From Pithys albifrons albifrons (lineage: Eukaryota > Chordata > Aves > Passeriformes > Thamnophilidae), in contig NC_092459.1 of assembly GCF_047495875.1 (NCBI RefSeq), forward strand, positions 120,544,377 to 120,608,376: a DNA stretch of 64,000 nt, written 5' to 3'. Under the pieces are notes generated by a model. It was given only the letters and a program-made list of their open reading frames with translations. It was not told the origin of the DNA and did not search any database. Position 1 is the stretch's first letter, and each line of letters opens with the position of its first letter. Below, piece by piece: positions 12,296 through 22,600 of this stretch. A program made the translations under genes and the position numbers.

Positions 12296-13164
12296 CTGTA
12301 ACAAGCAGGTCTCCAAACACAGAGCCCCAGACCCTTCCCCACAGTGACTTTTGGGGTCACCCCCCCCAGAGCTCAGCGAGGGCCCCTCCCTGGGGCACCT
12401 GGAGATGAACCAGGAGGTTCCCAGGCCTGGGAACAGGTTGGTGTCACCTCTCAAGAGCAGAAGCACAAGATACCTGAGAGCTGCCCCATTCTCAGCCTGG
12501 TTTTCTGCTCTTCCCCACAAGCCCCAACCAGCAGCCAGAGCCAGCCCAGGCACACGAGCCAGGACAAGAACCAAAATCCAGGATTTCAACCCAAAACCGC
12601 AGGGAAATTTAGGAAAGATTGGAGCTGGAGTTTGACCAGAATGGTTTAACATTCCTGCTGAACACACAAATAGACACATCTGCCAAAGCTGAGGTTTTGG
12701 CAGAGCTTTGCTCATCTTGTTCTGCTCCTGACTGGGCAACGTGGGACCTGCAGCCCTGAGGCCTCAGAGCAGCCTCTGCTCAGGACGGGGCTGAGCCCTT
12801 AAGTGGATCTGGGATTGAGCAGGGCATGGACAGCAGAGCAGAGGCTGCAAAAATCTGCTCCCCCTTATACCCTCCACTGGAGACTCTCCCACTGTTCTTC
12901 CAAAAGAAACAGGTAAAAATGAAACACACAGAGAGAAATACTGAAGTGTTTGCCCATGGGACAGTATCTTATTTCTTAACATCTCAAACTGCATCACATC
13001 TCCTGAAAGCACAGCAGCCGTTCTGATGCCTTTCAAACCATAAATACAAATTTATTTATTAAAATATCCCTTGCAAGTCTCAACCGCAGGTTTCTATTTA
13101 CATTTGCTTCCTCGCCAGACTTTTCCAGTCTTGTTTGAACAGATCCCCGTCCCAGTGAGGCTGG

Positions 13165-13487
13165 CGGGGCTGCTCCGGCCGCCCCGGCCCCCGCCGGGGG
13201 CTGCTCCGGCCGCCCCGGCCCCCGCCGGGGGCTGCTCCGGCCGCCCCGGCCCCCGCCGGGGGCTGCTCCGGCCGCCCCGGCCCCCGCCGGGGGCTGCTCC
13301 GGCCGCCCCGGCCCCCGCCGGGGGCTGCTCCGGCTCCCTCGGCCCTCGCCGGGGGCTGCTCCGGCTCCCTCGGCCCCCGCCGGGGGCTGCTCCGGCTCCC
13401 TCGGCCCCCGCCGGGGGCTGCTCCGGCCGCCCCGGCCCCCGCCGGGGGCTGCTCCGGCTCCCTCGGCCCCTGCCGGGGGCTGCACCC
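13165..13487. repeat. GC-only 30-bp minisatellite, about 11 copies, at the CpG-island edge
   Basis: The unit is CCCCGCCGGGGGCTGCTCCG followed by GCCGCCCCGG. Some copies read GCTCCCTCGG instead. It is almost purely G and C, with many CpGs. The minus strand carries several runs of four or five G per unit. It lies about 590 bp inside ASXL2 intron 1, at the downstream edge of the promoter island. Confidence 0.95.
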
Positions 13488-13489
13488 CT

Positions 13490-14480
13490 TGGGGGTGTCG
13501 GGGAGGCAGCGGAGCTTCCCCAGCGCCCCCTTCCAGCCCAGCTCCGTCCTCATCCTCACCCAACTTCCCTTTTCTCTCCCCACCCCGGACCGCGCCGGTC
13601 CCGCACAGGGACTGCCCCGAGCGCGGCCGGAGGGCCGGGCAGCACCAGGCAGGGCCAGGCTGCGGAACGGGACGGTACAAACCCCCCTCGGAGTGTCCGC
13701 GCCCCGCCGGCCCCGGGGCAGCTCCGCGCTGGGCACCGACACGCGGCCAGCGCCGACAAACAGCGCCGAGAGCGCCACCGGCCCCAGGAACCGACCGGAT
13801 CCCTCGCTCGGCACCGCAAAGCCAAGCGGCAATCCCGCCCCCGCCGCTTCCCAGGGGAATTCCTGCCGGGAAACAGCGACCGGAGAGCAGGTCGAAATAA
13901 AAACCCGCCTGTGCGAGCGCGGGCGGCCGAGCGGAGCCAGGCCGGCCCCGGGGCAGGCCCCGTGCCCCGCGGGCAGCCCGAGCCCGAGGCCGCCCCGCCG
14001 CCCCCCCCGGGCCCCGCCGGGATCGCCCCGACCCGCCCCGCGGCCTCCGACCCGCCCCGCGGCCCCCCCGCGCACCGTCCGGGCGGCCTCTGCCCAGGTC
14101 CTGCCCTTCTTCCTGCGGCCCTTCTCCCTCATGTCGGACGCGGCGGGGCTCGGGGCGCTGCGGGGAGGCTGCGGGGAGGCTGCGGCGGGCGGGGGCGCGG
14201 CGGGGCCGGGGCCGGGGCCGGGCCGCCCCTCAGGCTCGGGGAGCGCCGAGCGCGGCCCCTCCGCCCGCCGCCGCCGCCATGTTGGCTCGGGCTGCGCACG
14301 GGCCGCGGTCATGTGACCCCGCCCGCGGCCCCGCCCACCGCGGGGCGGGGCCTCAGACCACGCCCATTGCGTCACGTGGGTGCCGTTCCCGCCTTCGGGG
14401 GGGGGGGGGCAAACATGGCGGCGGCGCCTGAGGGACAAACATGGCGGCGGCTCCTCAGGACGGACCGGCCGCCCCGCCAT
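13490..14480 (-). promoter_or_regulatory. ASXL2: ASXL2 promoter CpG island with YY1-type motifs
   Basis: This is a dense CpG island around ASXL2 exon 1. Four matches to the YY1 core lie upstream of the start codon: minus-strand CCAACATGGCGGC at 14285-14273, and plus-strand CAAACATGGCGGC at 14410-14422 and 14437-14449, plus a weaker AAAGATGGCG at 14641. GC boxes (CCCCGCCC, near 14318-14350) accompany them. No TATA box is visible. YY1 sites just downstream of the start site are common in housekeeping promoters. The TSS itself was not determined. Confidence 0.75.
14076..14132 (-). CDS. ASXL2: ASXL2 coding exon 1 (start codon to first splice donor)
   Basis: The first 57 coding bases translate to MREKGRRKKGRTWAEAAR plus T. 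As I remember it, this matches the vertebrate ASXL2 N-terminus (ASXL1 starts similarly with a basic run and RTWAEAAR). The exon ends at ACG followed by the donor GTGCGC (14075-14070). It has exactly 19 codons, the same length as ASXL1 exon 1. ASXL2 is a nuclear Polycomb-group protein that binds and activates the deubiquitinase BAP1, acting on monoubiquitinated H2A, and has roles in heart, bone and adipose tissue. The rest of the protein (HARE-HTH, DEUBAD and PHD regions) lies beyond the left edge. The stretch contains the basic, NLS-like N-terminus only. Confidence 0.93.
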
Positions 14481-14681
14481 GGCCGACCTGGGTCCTCCCG
14501 GCCCTCACTGCCACTGCCACTGCCACCGCCACTGCCACCAGCTCCGCTCGCCCGCTGCCAACAAGGGCCACCAGCAGCACCCTCGTCGGCGGTGCCCTCA
14601 GTGCCCTCAGCCCCCGCCTCTGTCGCGGCGCCTCAGGGCCAAAGATGGCGCCGGTGGCGGCTCCTTCAAAACAACTGCCCC

Positions 14682-14806
14682 TGACAGCAGCAACTGCCCC
14701 TGACAGCAGCAACTGCCCCCTCACAGCCGCAACTGCCCCCTCACAGCCACAACTGCCCCCTCACAGCCACAACTGCCCCTCACAGCCATAACTGCCCCCT
14801 CAGGGC
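14682..14806. repeat. Short minisatellite, 20-22-bp unit, 6 copies
   Basis: Copies of AACTGCCCCCTCACAGCCAC, the first ones reading CTGACAGCAGC. The array runs straight into the 5' end of the next CR1 copy, so CR1 insertion and array expansion share a breakpoint. Confidence 0.9.
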
Positions 14807-15302
14807 AGACCCCAAGCCCTGCAGAGCTGCCCCAGCCCGGGGCAACAACAGCACAAGGACGTGGAGCTGCTGCAGCCAGGCCAGAGGAGGCCCCAGAGAT
14901 GCTGCAGGGCTGGAGCCCCTTTGGAGCCAGGCTGGGAGAGCTGGGGGGGTCACCTGGAGAAGAGAAGGCTCCAGGGACACCTGAGAGCCCCTGGCAGGGC
15001 CTGAAGGGGCTCCAGGAGAGCTGGAGAGGGACTGGGGACAAGGGAGGGAGGGACAGGACACAGGGAATGGCTTCCCACTGCCAGAGGGCAGGGATAGGTG
15101 GGATATTGGGAAGGAATTGGTGTCTGTGAGGGTGGGCAGGCCCTGGCACAGGTTGGGCAGAGCAGCTGTGGCTGCCCCATCCCTGGGAGTGTCCAAGGCC
15201 AGGCTGGACAGGGCTTGGAGTGACCTGGGCTGGTGGGAGGTGTCCCTGCCCATGGCAGGGGGTGGGATGATGTGAAGAGCTTTAAGGTCTCTCCCAACCC
15301 AA
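14800..15302 (+). mobile_element. CR1 LINE fragment, 3' part
   Basis: Sense-strand copy from CCCTCAGGGCAGACCCCAAG through GCCAGGCCAGAGGAGGCCCC and GGCTGGACAGGGCTTGGAGT to AGGTCTCTCCCAACCCAAAA. Its 5' boundary matches those of the copies at 8565-9105 and 44735-45245. Confidence 0.92.
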
Positions 15303-16135
15303 AACTTTGCCATCTCCCCCTTTGCCATCCCCCCTTTGCCATCTCCCCTTTGCCACCCCCCTTTGCCATCTCATCTCCTCTTTGCCATCTCCCCTTTGCC
15401 ATCCCCTCATTGCCATCCCCTCTTTGCCATCTCCCTCTTTGCCATCCCACTCTGCCATCTCCTCTTTGCCATCTCCCCTTGCCATCCCCTCTTTGCCATC
15501 CCCTCTTTGCCATCTCCCTCTTTGCCATCCCACTCTGCCATCTCCCCTTTGCCATCCCCTCTTTGCCATCTCCCCTTTGCCATCTCCTCTTTGCCATCCC
15601 CTCTTTGCCATCCCACTCTGCCATCTCCTCTTTGCCATCTCCCCTTTGCCATCTCCCTCTTTGCCATCTCATCTCCTCTTTGCCATCCCCCCTTTGCCAT
15701 CTCCCCTTTGCCATCTCCCCTTTGCCATCCCCCCTTTGCCATCTCCCCCTTTGCCATCTCCCCCTTTGCCATCCCCCCTTTGCCATCCCCCCTTTGCCAT
15801 CTCCCTCTTTGCCATCTCCCCTTTGCCATCCCCTCTTTGCCATCTCCCTCTTTGCCATCCCACTCTGCCATCTCCTCTTTGCCATCTCCCTTTGCCATCT
15901 CCCCTTTGCCATCTCCCCTTTGCCATCTCCCTCTTTGCCATCTCCCTCTTTGCCATCTCCCCTTTGCCATCTCCCCTTTGCCATCTCCCCTTTGCCATCC
16001 CCCTTTGCCATCTCATCTTCTCTTTGCCATCTCCCCTTTGCCATCCCCCTTTGTCGCCCCCCCTTTGGCATCCCCCCTTTGCCCTCTCCCCTTTGCCATC
16101 TCCCTTTGCCATCCCCCTTTCTACCCCCCTCGCCA
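15303..16135. repeat. Minisatellite, 13-16-bp unit (TTTGCCATCTCCCC), about 55 copies
   Basis: The field is built from CTTTGCCATCTCCCC and variants ending CCCTC, CCCC or CACTC. It starts directly after the CR1 3' end at 15300, consistent with growth from the CR1 terminus. The plus strand is strongly pyrimidine-biased. Longer blocks such as TTTGCCATCCCACTCTGCCA recur near 15440, 15525, 15605 and 15855, a higher-order pattern. Confidence 0.95.
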
Positions 16136-16379
16136 TCCCCCCCGGGCTGTGTCCCTGTGACAGACCGGACTGTGCCGGGCCATTCCCGGCGTCCTTGTCC
16201 CTGAGCTCGTTTAGAACAAACGCTCCGTGTCACATGAACCGGGAGCAGGCGGAGCAATCCTGGCACGGCTCCCCCGTGCCCCCAGCCCACCCCCTGCCCG
16301 AGGCCGCCCCCCAAGCGCCCCGAGCGGTGCCCGCGGGCCGAAGGAGCAGCGCAGGCCCCGCAGGGATGATGCTCATTCC

Positions 16380-16385
16380 TTTATT
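16380..16385 (-). terminator. KIF3C: KIF3C poly(A) signal AATAAA
   Basis: The minus strand reads AATAAAGGAATGAGCATCAT. This is the only AATAAA I found on the minus strand between the KIF3C stop codon and the ASXL2 island. The AT-rich stretch just upstream (16440-16470) and nearby ATTTA motifs look like a 3' UTR end. Cleavage would fall near 16360-16370, about 2.2 kb before the ASXL2 start codon. Confidence 0.65.
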
Positions 16386-17387
16386 GTGCCGTCGCCGTTC
16401 CCGGGCGGGGGCGGGATGGGCGGCCCCTCTCCAGACAGTTTGTATAATATATATATATTTATAATATGTCCTGTATATTCCTATGTATAGAGTGACAAGG
16501 ATGGGCCACCAGACAGTAAACTTTTGATTTCTAAATAAATCACCAGAGCAACAGGCACAAAAATTTGGTCCTAATCGAGGCCCTCACCTTGTCCATGAAC
16601 CCGAACAGCCCCGCACCCACCCCCGCGCGGAAACGCCTCCAAACCTGGACCCCAAAGGGACAGTTCAACAACAACAGAAGAAGCCCCCGCCCAGCCCCGT
16701 CCCCCGGGGGCTTTGCCCCGTCCCGCCGCTCACACGGAGGGTCACGGGCCCCGGGACTCCCACGCACCCGACACGCACGCACCGACACACGGACACCGCT
16801 GCGGGACTGCCCGAACAGCCCCCCGGGCGGGGGGACCCGCTCAGCTGCTCCAGCGCCCCTCGGGGTCTGTGCTGGGGGCTCGGGGGGCTCCCGGACCCCT
16901 CGGCACGAGCAGCACTTGGATGTTGGAAGCGGCTACTCCGTCCCCCGCCCCGGGAGCTCCCGCGCCCGCCCCGTGCTCTGCTGGAAGGGCTTCCTCGGGG
17001 ATCCCACCGTGACCACCCTCCTGCCGGAGCTGGGCCCGGGTCTGTCCCTCGCCGTGACACCCGCAGGGGCCACGCACGCCGTGGGCACATCCACCCCCCC
17101 CGCGGTGCTCCGTGGCCCGGGCACGCCGCGGGCAGGAGGGCACCGTCAGCTCCTGAGCTGTTCCCACACCCGGGCCGGGCTGGTCCAACCCCTCAGGGCT
17201 CCACCAGCCGCTCATCTGCTGAAGGTGAACTGGGGCCACTGGGAAACAAGGAAGGGAGGAAAACCCATTCCTGCAGGCTCCCCAAGTTTCTCCCTGTTCT
17301 GAGGCTGCTCTTCCTGACCCCGATTCCTGACACTTTCCTGGAAACTAAACAAAGAACCATCTCCCTCATCCACTGTCTTCCACAGGA

Positions 17388-17545
17388 TCGTGGAATGACA
17401 GACTGGTTTGGGTGGGAAGGGACCTTAAAGCTCATCTCATTCCACCCCCTGCTGTGGGCAGGGACACCTTCCACTGTCCCAGGTTGTTCCCAGCCTCATC
17501 CAACCTGGCCTGGAACACTTGCAGGGATGGGACGGTTTTGCAGAG
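17388..17545 (-). mobile_element. CR1 fragment inside the KIF3C 3' UTR
   Basis: The plus strand reads GGAATGACAGACTGGTTTGG, then TTAAAGCTCATCTCATTCCA and GGGCAGGGACACCTTCCACT, the reverse complement of a CR1 3' end. It is about 155 bp and more diverged than the other copies. Confidence 0.82.
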
Positions 17546-17984
17546 CCACCTTGTCCCCGGGGGACACTCACAGACACCCCTGTTTGCTGGGAGTACCTGT
17601 GACACCCCAGACCTCACCCCAGACCCACCCCTCACTCCTCAAACCCCCTGCCCCCTCCTCCCCAGGCCGAGCACAGAAGGGCGAGAGCTCAGCCCTGGGA
17701 GCCTCCTGCACCGAGCCAGGGAGAGAAGGGGACAAGGGTTTGGGAGGGGCAGAAGGTGTTCTGGGGGGCAGATGGAGAAGGGATCGAGAGCTCGTGGCAG
17801 GAGTGATAGAGGGGCCGGGCAGGAGACACGCGAGGCAGTGCAGGCGAGTGCAGGATTGCCCTGGCCCGGCCGCACGGACAGACTGGGCTGCAGGGGGAGC
17901 CTGTCCGGCTCTGGCTCAGCACGGACGGTGCTTCTGCTCCTGCTGGCCCTGCCCTGCCTGGGCCTCGCTCAGCCCCACCCTGTG

Positions 17985-18145
17985 TGCAAGGTTAGGGAGC
18001 CGGGGCCACTCCAACAGCAGAACAGGCTGCCCAGGGAGGTTCTGGAGTCTCCTTCCCTGGGGATACTCCAAAGCCATCTGGACACAATCCTGAGTAAGAG
18101 CTCCAGGGGTCCCTTCCAGTCTCAACCACTCTGTGAAGGGACTCT
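17985..18145 (+). mobile_element. CR1 fragment inside the KIF3C 3' UTR (antisense to the gene)
   Basis: Contains ACAGGCTGCCCAGGGAGGTT, GAGTCTCCTTCCCTGGGGAT and GTCCCTTCCAGTCTCAACCA, which follow the order of the CR1 3' region. Confidence 0.8.
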
Positions 18146-19529
18146 CTTTGTTACCAGAAGACATTCCCTGCCTGCAATCTTCTCTGACCTCCCTCCCGGG
18201 GGCTGCCAACCCACACCCTCCCAGGTGAGCCTTATCCTGCTCCCTTATCCACGAGGACCTTGTCAAACAGATCTTCCCCCCTCCACCAACCCAGGTAAGC
18301 CTCAGCTGCTGGCCTGGCACTGCCAGGAAGGGTCTTCACCAAGGTCCCACCTTCCCTCCCTCCCAAAGCTGCATCCCACAGAACTCCAAGCGCTGTCCCA
18401 ACACTTGCGTGTGCGGCAGCTGGGATGGGATTCCCACCCCCAGAGCAGCCTCCTGGCCTCCCCCTCACCCATCACCCACTTCACATCCAGCCCTCCAGTA
18501 CCCACTGGGAAACTTCTCCCAGCTCAGAAGTGACTTCCCTGTGGCATTTCCCAGCCCGGAGGAGAGCGATGACATCACTCCCCTGGTGTCACCACCTTGT
18601 CCCACGTTTTCCCACTGCCTTTAGCTGCAGGTTGGAGCCACCCTCACTGCTGTTCTCCACAGGCAGCATCGCTCCCCAGACCGCCTGTCTCTGGGAAGGG
18701 TGGGTGGAAGGGGATGGCAAGTTCCAGCTCTTGTTGTTGCTATCAGGAGTGCCACACCCACGTGGTCAGCGATGGCAGACGGTGTCGGGCACCTTGACAG
18801 GCCGGGGCTGCCTCCAGAGTGTCTCCAGAGTGTGGCACAGGTGGGCAAAGCCCTTGGCTTTGGTTGACTTTGGTGACTCTGCAAGCCCTGTGGATGGAGC
18901 TGGTGCTCCTGGAGTGACAGTCCTGCCCCAGGCCGTGACACGTCCCTGCTGCCACCACCAGTGTTGGCACAGGCTGGGCAGTCCCGCTGGGCACTCTGAC
19001 AAGGTGCTGCCACCACCAAGTCCCCAAATCCGTGTGGAAATCTCCAAATTCCCTGGGATCCAGCAAAGCAAAGCCAGCACCAGAGTCCAGGGTGGCCTCA
19101 GCCCCCGCCAAGCCCCCGGGGAGGGTCCGTGCCCCTCCTGGCTGGCTGGCAGTGTCCTGGCAGTGCCACCCCGGCGCTGTGCCGGTGCCCAGCCCTGTGC
19201 CAGGCCGGTGTGGGCAGGGCCGGGAGCTGGGCAGACCCGGGGTGGTCAGCACAGTGCCCTCCACCAGCCCTGCCCGTCCAACAGTCCGAGTGCATCTCCT
19301 GCCTCCGCCACCAACCACTCCATAAATAAATAGGTTAAATAAATAAAGTGAGGGAGCCGGCCCGGGGCGGGAGGGCGGGCGGGGCAGGGCCCCCCGGCGG
19401 GCCGGGCCGTCCGTGTCTCGCACAAACACACGCACACAAAGCAGCTGCAGACGAGGACGAGCCGGCGCTGGGGGACGCGGCCGGGCCCTCCCTCGCCCGC
19501 GGGCTCAGTCCGGACCGCGCTCCAGGCCG

Positions 19530-19623
19530 TCACTGCTGAGCTGGCATCGCGGCGGCGCTGGCGGAGCTGGAGCTCAGGGACACGTGGGTGGTGGAGGAGG
19601 GCAGAGACCGCGGCGTCTGGCAC
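19530..19623 (-). CDS. KIF3C: KIF3C coding exon 8 (C-terminus and stop)
   Basis: 94 nt: completes W, then [20 protein letters not shown], a short Ala-rich segment, and AMPAQQ before TGA at 19532-19530. Acceptor CAG at 19626-19624. The SSTTHVSL segment aligns with the mammalian STTHASL, while the last 12 or so residues do not. Confidence 0.92.
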
Positions 19624-22600
19624 CTGGGGGGACACACAGACAGGCAAACGCTGTTTTCTTCCTGCCTCCCCTGCCCCTGCTTCCCACTCACCCCAAAATC
19701 CCCCAGATCCGGCCGTTTTCAGTCATTTGCAGGCAGCACCCTGGGCAGGGCAGTGCCTTGTGTGTGGGATGTATGTCCACCATGGAATCATGGAATGGTT
19801 TGGGTGGGAAAGGGTCTTAAAGCTCATCTCATCCCATCCCCTGAAATGGGCAGGGACACCTCCCATCCGCCCAGGTTGCTCCAAGCCCTGTCTAGCCTGG
19901 CCTTGGACACTCCCAGGGATGGGGCAGCCACAGCTGCTCTGCCCAACCTGTGCCAGCCCCTGCCCAGCCTCCCAGACAACAATTCCTTCCCAATATCCCC
20001 TTTCCCATCCCTGCCCTCTGGCAGTGGAAGCCATTCCCTGTGTCCTGTCCCTCCAGCCCTTGTCCCCAGTCCCTCTCCAGCTCTCCTGGAGCCCCTTCAG
20101 GCCCTGCCAGGGGCTCTCAGATGTCCCTGGAGCCTTCTCTTCTCCAGGTGACCCCCCCAGCTCTCCCAGCCTGGCTCCAAAGGGGCTCCAGCCCTTCAGC
20201 ATCTCCGGGGCCTCCTCTGGACTCTCCAGCAGCTCCCTGTCCCTCCTGCTCTGAGCTGTGCACATGCTGTACAACAGTGCAACATCAGCAGCATTTTAAA
20301 CTCTGATCCCCCCAGCAGCTCAGGGCCAGTTTCAACCCCAGAGGGAACAGGGGTTTGCAGCCCCAACGTGACTCCCCCACCCCTCCCAAGGCCCCACTTT
20401 ACCCACCCTGGGGCATCCCAGCCCTGCCACAGCCCCCGTGTTCCCCCTGGCACTCACCAGGAGCGGGACTTGCGCACACGGGAGGCCGCCGGTCGCTCCA
20501 GGAGACTGTCCAGGTGCATCAGCCGCTCCAGGTGCAGCGCCCGAGGGTCCTGCTCCGCCGGGTCCCTGCTCCGCTCGAACTCGAAGATGGCCGGGGGGGA
20601 CAGGTCCAGCTCCAGGAACATGATGTTCTCAGCCTGCAGTGGGACAGGGCACAGGGAGAGCCCAAACGGAGTCACCACACGGCAGGGCAAGGCACCAGCT
20701 CCAGCAAACTGCACAGCCAGAGACGCTGCCGGCACGGTGGGGAGCAGGACCCTGCTCTGGCTGCTGTGGCACAGGGACAGCTCCACGCTGGCTCACGGCC
20801 CTGCTCGGGCTCTGCTGGCCTTTCCCAGGGCTGAGCCCAGCGGGTCAGGCTGAGCAGCCCAATCCTTCCCAACAGCAGGAGCTGCCAGAGCCAGGGCCAG
20901 CAGCTCCAGGAGCAGCTGAGGGCAGTGATCTGCCAAGGGGCAGGATAGAGATGGGAGCTTGAATTGACATATCCCAGGTTACTGTGAGCTTGTTTACTCC
21001 ATCTTCTCTCCCAATGTTTGTTTATCTTTCTATTCATCCATCCATCCACCCACCCACCCATCCATCCCTCCATCTACCCACCCACCCATCCATCCATCCA
21101 CCCATCCATCCATCCATCCACCCATCCATCCATCCATCCATCCATCCATCCATCCATCCATCCATCCATCCATCCATCCACCCACCCATCCATCCATCCA
21201 TCCATCCATCCATCCATCCATCCATCCATCCATCCCTCCATCCACCCATCCATCCATCCCTCCATCCACCCATCCATCCATCCATCCATCCATCCATCCA
21301 TCCATCCATCCATCCACCCATCCATCCCTCCATCCACCCATCCATCCATCCATCCATCCATCCATCCATCCATCCATCCATCCATCCATCCATCCATCCA
21401 CCCATCCATCCATCCATCCACCCACCCATCCATCCATCCACCCACCCATCCATCCATCCATCCATCCCCCCATCCATCCATCCATCCATCCATCCATCCA
21501 TCCATCCATCCATCCATCCACCCATCCACCCATCCATCCATCCATCCACCCACCCATCCATCCATCCACCCACCCACCCACCCATCCGATGCCTCCCTGC
21601 CCGCAGGACACGCCGGTGCCCGCCCCGTACCCGGAATCGGGGGTGGGATCTCATGGCCATGGCCACCCGGGCATACTGGCTGATGGGTCTCTTGTAGCCC
21701 ACGGCAGAGGTCGGACGCCTCTTCATCTGGGAGCTGTTCCTGGAGCACAGATTGGGGAGAACCCGCGTTAGGGAACACAGACTGACCCCACCTGTGTCTG
21801 GTGGGGACCGAGGGAGCTCTTGGCCCTTCCCACCAGCGCTTGGCGTGGGGGGGATTTCCACCTGTGGGCACCTGCAGGTGTCCCTGGTGTCCCCCACACT
21901 GGGGACAGTCATGCCCACCAGCAGTGATGGGGCAGCACATGGGCCAGGCACAGGGACCAGGCACAGGGACAAGGCACAGGGACAAGGCACAGGGACCAGG
22001 CACAGGGACCAGGCACAGGGACCAGGCACAGGGACAAGGCACAGGGACCAGCACGGGGACCAGCACGGGGACCAGCACGGGGACCAGCACAGGGACCAGC
22101 ACAGGGACCAGGCACAGGGACCAGGCACAGGGACCAGCACAGGGACCAGGCACAGGGACCGGCACAGGAACCAGGCACAGGGATCAGCACAGGGACCAGG
22201 CACAGGGACCAGCACAGGGACCAGGCACAGGGACCAGGCACAGGGACCAGGCACAGGGATCAGCACAGGGACCAGCACAGGGACCAGCACAGGGACCAGG
22301 CACAGGGACCAGCACAGGGACCAGGCACAGGGACCAGCACAGGGACCAGCACAGGGACAAGGCACAGGGACAAGGCACAGGGACCAGGCACAGGGACCAG
22401 CACAGGGATCAGCACAGGGACCAGGCACAGGGCCCAGGCACAGGGACCAGCACAGGGACCAGCACATGGACAAGGCACAGGGACCAGCACGGGGACCAGC
22501 ACGGGGACCAGGCACAGGGACCAGCACAGGGACCAGCACAGGGCCAGGGACGTACCCCCCAGTCGGCACCAGCGGCTGGAACTTCCACTGGTCCTCATCG

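Larger units (their letters stand above)
1..14075 (-). other. ASXL2: ASXL2 intron 1 (5' part, open at the left edge)
   Basis: Everything downstream (minus strand) of the ASXL2 exon 1 donor at 14075-14074 is intronic unless a later exon lies here. No sequence resembling ASXL2 exon 2 (a short exon at the start of the HARE-HTH domain) was recognised. Mammalian ASXL2 intron 1 is very long, which fits. The stretches 206-1970, 4816-5635, 6380-6950, 8166-8560, 9790-10080, 11200-11650 and 12300-13160 look like unique non-coding sequence with no gene I can support. The remainder is repeats, listed separately. Confidence 0.75.
16365..19529 (-). other. KIF3C: KIF3C 3' untranslated region (predicted)
   Basis: About 3.1 kb follow the stop codon. 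An AU-rich cluster lies at 19348-19321 (minus strand TTTATTTATTTAACC and TATTTATTTATG, overlapping ATTTA pentamers), typical of unstable mRNAs. A reverse-strand CR1 fragment lies at 17388-17545 and a sense-strand CR1 fragment at 17985-18145. The rest is unique GC-rich sequence. The 3' end is inferred from the poly(A) signal, and an earlier end is possible. Confidence 0.55.

Noticed and set aside
1..14075. Search for ASXL2 exon 2
   Set aside because: No segment resembling the next ASXL2 residues (LEKYPNTPMSHKEIL-like) was found on the minus strand. A short exon could be missed by eye, but none can be supported.
13071..14684. 537-codon plus-strand frame across the ASXL2 CpG island, with ATGs inside CAAACATGGCGGC
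   Set aside because: The ATGs coincide with YY1 motifs and the frame runs through the GC-only array. CpG islands lack stop codons by composition. It runs antisense to the well-supported ASXL2 exon.
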